From Colocasia esculenta (Eukaryota; Streptophyta; Magnoliopsida; Alismatales; Araceae): 64,000 nucleotides of DNA. The notes under the pieces were generated by a model. That model did no database searches and was not told where the DNA came from. It worked only from the letters and a program-made list of their open reading frames with translations. Position numbers and translations under genes: made by a program. Shown here piece after piece: positions 55,764-64,000 of this stretch (position 1 is its first letter; every line of letters begins with the position of its first letter). The DNA lies in contig CM024753.1 in the NCBI GenBank assembly GCA_014218235.1, forward strand, positions 190,254,348 to 190,318,347. The letters run 5' to 3'.

Positions 55764-58700
55764 GAGCGAGCCGACGTGTGGTGGTCCTCGTTGTTACGTA
55801 CCAGGTTCGAGGATGGTGATGTGGAGATTGGTTGGGATGAGTTCGTGAGGCTTTTCTGAGCCAAGTTTGTTCTGGAGCACATCCAGAACAAGATGGAGTA
55901 GGAGTTCCTCTCTTCGACTCAGGGTTCCATGACTACACTGGAGTACGAGGCCAGGTTTGTCGAGCTATCTAAGTATGCCCCTCATATTGTAGCTAATGAG
56001 CGCAGGAAGGCGAAAAAGTTCGTGATGGGTGTGAGGCCATTACTGAGGACGAGGTTGGTGGCATTTGACCATCGTACCCTCGATGAGGCCCTTAGCGCAG
56101 CATGTCGTCAGGAGGGAGAGATGGAGCAGTACTTGGAGGAGAAGAAGGCTTCTCAGAAGAGGCCTGCAGCTCCTTTCCAGAGGCAGGAGAAGAAGAAGGC
56201 GGCTTTTCAGTCACCGCAGTGTCCCATGGCATCGGGAAGCAGTCAAGTACCTTCTCAGCGTTCCCCTAGTGGCCAGAAGGAGTGTCCTCATTGCGGGAGG
56301 GCACATGGTGGTACGGAATGTTGGAAGTTGGCGGGGAAATGCTTGAAGTGCGGGAGCAGCGAGCATAGGATCAAGGATTGCCCCAGACTACAGCACGGAG
56401 GTCAGCGTGGAACGGCACCAGCCCCAGGAGCAGCGCCAGCGATAGGATGACCAGGGAGACCTCGAGCCCCAGCTCGAGTGTTTGCGTTAGCTCGTGAGGA
56501 CGCCGAGCAGGCGGATCATGTTACCGAAGGTATGGTTTTGTTCCTAGGTGTGCATGCTCAGGTTTTGTTCGATACGGGTGCTACCCACTCGTTCATTTTC
56601 GAGTGTTTTGCTAGGCAATTAGCCTTAGAGTCAGGAATAGAGTCTGAGGATTTAGAAGTCCCTTTGTCCGTACACACACCTGCGGGTACGGTATCGATTA
56701 GGAAGTGTATTCCGTCTTTACTGGTGTGCATTGAGGATAGAGTCCTAGAAGGGTGTTTCTTCTTGCTAAAGATGAAGGACTACGATGCTATTCTTGGTCT
56801 AGATTGACTAGAGGAGCACTATGCGTTAGTAGATTGTCGTGGGAAGAAGATCGTTTTCCATATTCCTGGTGAAGATGAATTTTCTCATCCTTTTCCATGG
56901 AACTTGGCAGGGAAGTTTGTCATCTCTGCCATGAGGGCGATAAGAATGGTGAACAAGGGTTGTGACGCTTTTCTTGCCAGTGTGGTATTAGTACCCAAGG
57001 CTAATGAGTCACTTACTCTTGCGGAGATTGATGTAGTGTGGGAGTTTCCAAATGTTTTTCCTGATGATTTATCTAGATTGCCACCGGCTAGAGAGATAGA
57101 GTTCACTCTAGAGTTGCTTCCAGGCACCTCTCCTATCTCGAAGGCACCTTATCGGATGGCACCTGCAGAATTAGCTGAGCTAAGGAAGCAGTTGCAGGAT
57201 TTGTTAGATAAGGGATTTATTCGCCCTAGCGTTTTCCCTTGGGGCGCACCTGTATTATTCGTGAAGAAGAAGGATGGATCACTTAGGTTATGCATTGATT
57301 ACAAGAAGCTAAACCAAGTGACGGTGAAGAACAGGTATCCCTTACCTCGGATTGATGATCTGTTTGACCAACTGCAAGATGCATCAGTCTTTTCTAAGAT
57401 TGATTTATGGTTTGGTTATCATCAATTGAGGATTATGAGTGAGGATGTGTCCAAGACGGCTTTTAGAACCCATTATGGCCATTATGAGTTTTTGGTCCTT
57501 CCTTTTGGTCTGACCAACGCCCCGACAGCGTTCATGGATCTCATGAACAGGGTGTTTAGACCATATCTAGATAGTTTTATCATAGTTTTTATTGATGACG
57601 TGTTGGTCTACTCTCCAGACGAAGCCACACATTGTCAGCATTTGAGGGTAGTATTAGAAGTTCTCTGTGAGCACAAGCTGTATGCAAAATTCAGCAAGTG
57701 CAATTTTTGGTTGCACGAGGTTCATTTCCTTAGGCATGTTATCTCCAGTGTTGGTGTAGCAGTGGATCCAGAAAAAGTCCAAGTTGTTATGGATTGGGAG
57801 ATTCCCAAGACTCCTTCGGAGATTCGGAGTTTTCTTGGTTTGGCGGGTTATTATCGACGATTTATTGAGGGATTTTCATCCATCGCCGCCCCATTGACTC
57901 GGCTGACAAGGAAGGGAGTGAAGTTTGTTTGGTCCGAGGAGTGTGAGAGTAGTTTTCAATTATTGAAGACTAAGCTCACTTCAGCTCCTGTGTTAGTTTT
58001 GCCGAGTGGTGTAGAGGGTTTTGCTATCTACACGGATGCATCTCGGATTGGCCTTGGCTGTGTATTGATGCAGCAAGGAAGGGTAGTAGTATATGCTTCA
58101 CGGAAATTAAAGGAGCATGAGCGAAACTATCCGACTCATGATCTTGAGCCTCCGGTAGTGGTTCATGCACTAAAGATCTGGAAACACTATCTTTATGGTG
58201 TCAGATTTGAGGTGTTCACTGACCATAAGAGCTTGAGATATCTTTTCTCCCAAAATGAATTAAACCTTAGGCAGAGAAGATGGATTGAGTTCCTGAAGGA
58301 CTATGACTTCGACCTCCAGTATCATCCTGGAAAGGCGAATGTCGTAGCAGATGCCCTTAGTAGGAAGAGGTCGTCTCTTCAGTAGGATTGGAAGATGTTG
58401 GGGGATGCAGCGTGTGTGATGACTGAGTTAGAGCCATCATTGTGCCAGGCTTTTGTAGCTCAGTTGTCCATTAGGTCTTCAGTGTTGGATGAAGTGATCG
58501 AGCAACAGAAAGCCGACCCTAGACTCCAAGAATTAGTGGGCAAGGCAGGCATTGCTCGTGATGAGGATGGTGTGATTAGATTCCATCACCATGTTTGTGT
58601 TCCAGGCATCGTAGATGTCCGTGAGCATGTATTAGAAGAGGCTCATAGGTCTAGATTCTCTATTCATCCGAGTAACACTAAGATGTACTAGGATTTGAAG

Positions 58701-59919
58701 AGATCTTTTTGGTGGTCTGGTATGAAGAAGGATGTAGCGGAGTATGTGTCTAGATGTCTAGTGTGCCAGCAAGTGAAGGCCGAGCGATAGTGACCATTTG
58801 GGCTTATGCAGAAAATGGAGATCCCAATATAGAAGTGGGAAGCTGTCACTATGGATTTCGTTACGGGTTTGCCTCGATCTAGACGGGGTAATGACTCGAT
58901 TTGGGTAGTGGTAGATAGATTTTTGAAGACTGCGCATTTCTTGCCCATGAAGAAGAAGCAGTCAGTAGAGAGTTTAGCTAGATTGTATATTGGTAGCATT
59001 ATTAGATTGCATGGCATCCCGAAGTCGATCATTTCGGATCAAGATCCGAGGTTTACTTTGAGGCTGTGGAAGGGTCTTCAGGATGCGTTAGGTTCAGAGT
59101 TGAAGCTCAGTTCGGCGTTTCATCCCCAGACAGATGGACAGTCTGAGAGGACTATCCAGACGCTCGAGGATATGTTGAGAGCGTGTGTTCTGGATTGGAA
59201 GGATGATTGGGAGCGCCATTTACCTCTTGTGGAGTTCGCATATAACAACAGTTTTCATGCGAGTATTGGTGTGGCTCCATTTGAGGCGTTATATGGTAGG
59301 CCTTGCAGATCTCCTTTATGTTGGGAGGAGACTGGTGATAGGCAGCTGATTGGTCCAGAGTTAGTTCAGGAGACTTCGGATAAGGTCCAGCTGATTAGGA
59401 AGAGGCTTGTTGCGGCACAGGATAGGCAGAAGAGTTATGCCGACAACAGGAGGAAGGATTTAGAGTTCGACGTAGGTGAGCATGTCTTCTTAAAGATTTC
59501 GCCCACTCGCGGTGTAGTTAGATTTGGCAGGCATGGTAAGTTAAGTCCTAGATTCATTGGCCCGTATGAGATTCTCAGACGATTGGGCAACGTGGCATAT
59601 GAGCTAGCCTTACCCCCAGCGTTATCTAGTGTTCATCCTGTTTTCCACGTATCTATGCTCAGGAGGTATGTTAGAGATCCATCTCATATTATTAGTCACG
59701 AGCCAGTAGAGATCCAGCCAGATCATTCTTATGTGGAGCAACCAGTATCTATTCTTGACCGGAAGGTTTAGCATCTCCAGAACAAGAGCATTACGTCAGT
59801 AAAAGTCTTATGGCGCAACTTCTCGCGAGCGGAGGCTACTTGGGAGCTTGAGGATGCGATGAAGAAGAAATATCCCCAGTTGTTTGAGTAGTTTCGGTCT
59901 AACTTCGAGGACGAAGTTT

Positions 59920-59936
59920 CTTTAAGGGGGAGTGGG
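59920..59936 (+). promoter_or_regulatory. Polypurine tract of gypsy-2
   Basis: CTTTAAGGGGGAGTGGG directly before the 3' LTR, after TTCGAGGACGAAGTTTC. Confidence 0.9.
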
Positions 59937-62923
59937 TGTAAGGCCCTTGATTTTTCATCTTTGGGTGATTGCTTATGTATGTATAAATGTATGTCATCGA
60001 TGTATAAATTTTATTGTGCATAGTACTTACTTGTTTACATTGCATGCATAAGTATTATTTTAATGTGTGCATTGTAGATTATATATATATATCATGTGTG
60101 GTGTACATAAATTTTCTACAGTTTTAAGTTCAGTTCTGGCGGCCAGTAGACGTCAAAATGGGTGGATGTCAATATCAAGTAAGTGGCCACATCGATGGAC
60201 GACTACTCAGAATTGGCGGCATGTGATGTTGACGTCAATTTTCCAGATCTGTTGCGATTTCAGATCCGGAAACACCTCCGGATATGTCGCCCTCTGATTA
60301 GGAAACCGTTCCCCAACGGTAACCTAGCCTACTCTCTTTGCGTCTCCGACCTTAGCCTATAAAATACCCAGATTCCGGCCGGAGACGACCCTTTTGACTC
60401 TTTTGTCAAAACCCTAGTTTTCTCTGTGCGAAACCCTCACTTCATGCTCTGAGATCCGGCGACTGGTGACTTCTTACGGAGTTCTTCATCGACAAGGAGG
60501 GAGTCTGAACATTGGGGAAGGCTTCTCCGACATCGGGTTGTGCTCTACATCGACACAAAACCTGGATCGGAGGGATTCTGAAGGCTCTTTGGCTCTGGCC
60601 GAGGAGAGCTTCTTCGACCTATAACTCCATCCGTGGATTTTTACAAAGGCAAGTAACCCATACCCATGGTCCATACATGTGTTTAGTAGGTCCTAAGCAT
60701 TTTTACGGATTTTAATCGTGTCCTGGAACCCCCCTTTCTCCGATGTTTTGTGAGTTCTGTCTGTTTTCTGCAGACATGAACTTAACAGCAGTCTTTGCTT
60801 CCGTTAATATCTGAAGTTGGCGGCAACCTTTGTTGCCGTTAACATGGTAGGCAGCCACCCCCTTGCTGTTTAGTTCTTCAGGCAAGAACAGTGGACTGTT
60901 CTCACCTTTATGATTTATTTTTTGGATTTCTACGTATGAGAATATACTATAAATTTTATATGTTATGTAATATACGTAGTGGATAATGTTGTGTAATTCC
61001 TGTGAATTTTTGTTAATTGTACTATTTATTAAAATTCCTGAAATGCATGCTAGACATATTTTATATCTTGTAAATTTGATGTTTACATGATCCATGTGGA
61101 AATTGAGTATCATAGAATTTCTGTAAGATGTCTATAGATGTCAGTCCATGTCACAAAAATTTAGGATTTTTTGATATCTATATAATTAAGTATGATTTCT
61201 GAACTGTAAAATAGTGAATATGCATAATCAGTTTAATTCTTCAATAAACTGTACGATGCAACCTAAATTCCAGAAAAAATTCATGTGATGTTGTAACTAT
61301 AAATACAGGTCTTAAACTATTAAAAATGATTACAATACTGTGATTTCATGAACAATCGAGTTATGAGTAAACATGTAGAATCACTGTTTTAAATTCTATA
61401 AATCGTGTATAGCTCAGAAAAATGTGAAATCATGTAAGCATGATTTCCAACTTGTAAAAAATCTGTGATAAAAATTTCACGTTGATTGGACAATAGTAAG
61501 TAATAATTTGTTCATTTCATGAAGAAATGACTAATTAAAGCATGTTCATTATAATTATAGATTAACTAAATAGTTTCAGCATGATTAGTGATAATCTATG
61601 GCTGGTTAAATATTGTTAACAGTAGTATCATGATGGAGAACCAAAACCGTGTGAATAATTGTGAATATAGAAATAATGTGTTAAATAGTGTGAAATCGTG
61701 TGTGTTTAAAAATGAAAATTTTGTAATCGTGGCAATGAGTGACACTGCTATCTTAGAGGGCTGTAGAACTATACCGTAGTAAAGTCACTACGGGAAGGTT
61801 CATATGTGTGTGATGTCCCATGGGCATTGGGATAAAATCCTGGAGGTGGACAAGTACTGCTGGTTAAGGTGGATAGTGCTTCTCCCGGTTCTGCGCAGTA
61901 TCTAAGATCTATCACTTGATTGCCTAGGTGATAAGATATATGTGTGTGATGTGACAAGTGCGTGTCCTTCTAGAGGTGGTTTGGACTATGTGTCATGGCA
62001 TAAAATGAGATAATGTAATTTTGTTTATATGTGAAATGTGCATGTGTAAAAATATGCAAAAGATTATGTGGAACTGTGAATTAATATGATAATATGTAAA
62101 ATTGTGAATCGGACTATTAAATGTGTTATACCCATGTAAAACAGCAAGCTATTTATGTTTACAAATGTGTTATAAATGTGAAGTTGTACCTAGAATCCAT
62201 GGTAGGATCATCTCTTTCACTATGTGTAAATTCCATGCTTATATGGTTATTGTATCATGACATAAATATGATGAAAAGTGCTTGCAATTAGAATGATAAA
62301 GTATGTGTAGAAAGCATGTGATAAGTAATTTAATTCTAAATATAATTATAAAGCATGTGGCCTATATCCAAGGTAGTAGAATAGCATGTTTAGATTTTAA
62401 AAAAATTGTTAAATCCATATTACATGAAATCGTAATTTGACTTAAAGGTAAAAATGTCTATATGATGTGTGTATGTATTATGTGTGTGGATTTGCTTGCT
62501 GAGTCTTTGGACTCACTCTTGCTTCGGCGTACAGGTGCATATATCTCTACTTCTTTGGAGGAGACAGCTAGGAGTGACTCCGAGCACGAGGAGTAGCACC
62601 GTTGTGGAGATTTCAGCATTTTGTACTTTTCTTTCGTAGTATGTAATTAATAAAGAACTTGATGTAATTCAGTTGAGGACAATGTAATTTACATTAAATT
62701 TTCAGTTGTGAAATGTTTAGTTCCTTTTTGTACTACATAGACTGTGGATAAATGTGGATGATGGAATAAGATCTTTTATTTAGTTCTTTATTTCTGCTAT
62801 ATGTATTTATATTTGTGTACATCTCAACTTACTGTATGTGTTGGGTAAATGTCCCACTGTGGCGACATTTTCTATATCGACGTGGGTTGGTATAACCGTA
62901 CCGATATAAAGAGGGTCGTTACA
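59937..62923 (+). repeat. 3' LTR of gypsy-2 (2,987 bp)
   Basis: TGTAAGGCCCTTG to GAGGGTCGTTACA, colinear with the 5' LTR. Differences seen include GGTGGACGCC versus GGTGGATGTC and similar transitions, a shorter (TA)n run and small indels. The TATA box is at 60358-60366. Confidence 0.95.
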
Positions 62924-62928
62924 TATAA
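62924..62928. repeat. Target site duplication TATAA, right (gypsy-2)
   Basis: Matches 51991-51995. Confidence 0.9.
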
Positions 62929-63077
62929 TATGTTCAAAGACCTCTTTGTGGAATGGTTTTTCAGTTTTATGCATTTCACGGATTTGTCTGCCCATAGCGA
63001 AAATTTGTCAGCATAACCCCTCTTCCGATCAAAGGTTATATGTATGTGTGTGTGTGAAGTCGGAGGAGGGTGTTACA
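62929..63077 (+). repeat. Gypsy-1-family LTR, right part
   Basis: Resumes the interrupted LTR after gypsy-2 and ends GGAGGGTGTTACA at 63077. A (TG)n run lies at 63038-63055. Confidence 0.85.
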
Positions 63078-63081
63078 GAGG

Positions 63082-63093
63082 TGGTATCAGAGC
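63082..63093 (+). promoter_or_regulatory. Primer binding site of third gypsy copy
   Basis: TGGTATCAGAGC four bases after the LTR end, matching initiator tRNA-Met. Confidence 0.95.
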
Positions 63094-63247
63094 AAGGTTA
63101 TGGGTAATAGATATCTCTGTGACCATTTCCACAAAGGAAATAAATAAAATAATTGTGTGAATTCTAGAATCCCTAAAGATCATTTTGGTTCTTAAAATTT
63201 AAGTGGTTAGTATGAATTAATTGGATGTGTTTGATGGTGTTCCAGGA

Positions 63248-64000
63248 AATGGCAGACAAAGGAAAAGCTATCGACACATCCAGTGAGGATAGACATGAGG
63301 AAATTGAAGAAGGTTCTAGGGGGGAAGTTCCCAATATATTATTGGCCAGAAACTCTCAAGAAGGAAGTACTGGGACTCCTGATTTTGCTACTTTTATGCA
63401 GTCATTTCAGGGGTTGGTGCAAACACTAATGAAGAACCAACAAGATGTGGGTGGAGAAAGAATTTCTGGAGCATCGTTGTTAGAGAAATTTAAGAAGATG
63501 GGACCTTCAGCCTTCAAAGGAAGTAGGCAACCTGAAATTGTAGAAGGATGGGTTAGAGAGATGGAAAAGATATTTAAGGCAATTAGATGTGAAGAAGAAG
63601 ACAAAGTCACACTGGCAACTTATATGCTTCAGGATAGAGCTGATGAATGGTGGCAATCTATCATGAGAAATGCATTCAGAAATAGAGAAGATAACATTAG
63701 TTGGGGAGAATTTCTGAGAGAGTTGTATGAGAAATACACTCCACCACACGTCAAGGATAGGAAAGAAGTGGAATTTTTGCAATTGGAACAAAAAGACATG
63801 ACGGTGGCGGAATATGAAACAAAATTCACTGAGCTGGAAAAATATGCACCACACATTTGTGATAATGAACTCAGAAGGGTAAACAAGTTTGTAAGAGGAT
63901 TAAAACCCAGTGTGAGGAGCAGGGTAGCTCCACTAGATCCCCAGAGCATGGCAGTGGCACTAAAGACTACGTTTATATATGAGAAACAAAGAAATCAATG
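63248..64000 (+). pseudogene. gag: Gypsy gag of the third copy, running off the right edge
   Basis: MADKGKAIDTSSEDRHEE starts at 63248, after a CCAG|GAA context. It is followed by the same gag as gypsy-1 (LVQTLMKNQQDVGG, WVREMEKIFKAIRC, TLATYMLQDRADEWW, YEKYTPPHVKDRK, YAPHICDNELRRV). It is open through the window and keeps the Trp that is TAG in gypsy-1, so it is the least decayed gag of this family here. At 63973-63980 a deletion of about 23 bases relative to gypsy-1 (44277-44299 region) shifts the frame just before the edge. It supplies the missing N-terminus for interpreting the inverted junction at 43.7 kb. Confidence 0.9.

Larger units (their letters stand above)
55168..59891 (+). pseudogene. 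Gypsy-2 gag-pol with chromodomain, two intron-like gaps and many stops
   Basis: Start MASRGRRGVPARE at 55168. Exon-like segments are 55168-55399, 55483-55686 and 55764-59891. Removing the second gap joins TLATYMLQ to ERADVWW, exactly as in the uninterrupted gypsy-1 gag. Then come gag (YEARFVELSKYAPHI), CCHC CLKCGSSEHRIKDC (56340-56381), protease DTGATHSF (56571 on), RT with FIDD (57588-57599), RNase H (AIYTDASRIGLGC), integrase HHCC and DDE motifs (HRSRFSIHP, IISDQDPRFT, ERTIQTLEDM) and chromodomain (SVKVLWRNFSREATWELEDAM). The RT motif SKIDLRSGYHQ reads SKIDLWFGYHQ. Stops lie at 55360, 55372, 55603, 55857, 55899, 56448, 56805, 58383, 58689, 58788, 58791, 58830 and 59769. Nearly all sit at Gln, Arg or Trp positions. 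Apart from one small indel near 55375 there is no frameshift. Confidence 0.92.
51996..62923 (+). mobile_element. Complete Tekay/Del-type gypsy retrotransposon (gypsy-2), 10.9 kb
   Basis: 5' LTR 51996-55008, PBS 55014-55026, gag-pol 55168-59891, PPT 59920-59936, 3' LTR 59937-62923, flanked by TATAA. It is inserted in the gypsy-1 LTR. LTRs are clearly alike with scattered transitions. It differs from gypsy-1 in LTR sequence and in having intron-like segments in gag. Confidence 0.95.

Overview
This window is seed-plant nuclear DNA from a repeat-rich, probably heterochromatic region, and I see no convincing host gene in it. The grounds are plant-specific transposon families: SIRE/Maximus-type Ty1/copia, Tekay/Del-type Ty3/gypsy chromoviruses with a C-terminal chromodomain, and a CACTA (En/Spm) element. 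LTR primer sites match initiator tRNA-Met. Many of the coding frames carry several in-frame stops but few frameshifts. The species cannot be named from the sequence.

Layout. 1-4618: minus-strand SIRE-type copia element entering from the left edge (integrase, protease, gag, PBS), then its LTR (3219-4580) and polypurine tract. 4619-8497: decayed plus-strand relative ending in its own LTR (6928-8497), so two related LTRs face each other in inverted orientation. 8498-10222: unclassified repeat DNA with arrays of a GATTCGGCA word and diverged ~140 bp repeats. 10223-12040: solo LTR with a perfect TCTGT target duplication. 12046-17409: unclassified, with two probable minus-strand LTR remnants. 17410-24658: CACTA transposon with left terminus and subterminal repeats, a TNPA/PF03004-like gene and a TNP2 transposase pseudogene; its right terminus is lost. 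24659-37243: SIRE-type copia element with a doubly truncated 5' LTR lacking the PBS, gag, pol, a 1,235-codon third ORF and a 2.27 kb 3' LTR rich in AACGATT words. 37370-41390: two MITE-like elements, a stand-alone plant-transposon-domain ORF flanked by GGTCGACC repeats, and a MITE remnant. 42834-48074: Tekay-type gypsy copy (gypsy-1) whose gag is duplicated head-to-head as a ~0.85 kb inverted repeat. 48075-63077: the ~4 kb gypsy-1 LTR, split by a complete second gypsy element (gypsy-2, 51996-62923, target duplication TATAA). 63078-64000: PBS and gag of a third gypsy copy that shares that LTR.

How it fits together. The order of events can be partly read. Gypsy-2 inserted into an existing gypsy-1 LTR. 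The gag inverted duplication happened after gypsy-1 gag had gained a nonsense mutation, because both arms carry it. Most premature stops are explained by C-to-T or G-to-A change at Gln, Arg and Trp codons, as expected of methylated, silenced DNA.

The most interesting signals are: two frame-restoring, spliceosomal-type introns inside gypsy-2 gag; the long gag hairpin, similar in architecture to a Mu-killer silencing locus; and paired GTCGAC-palindrome cassettes that recur in several unrelated element families.
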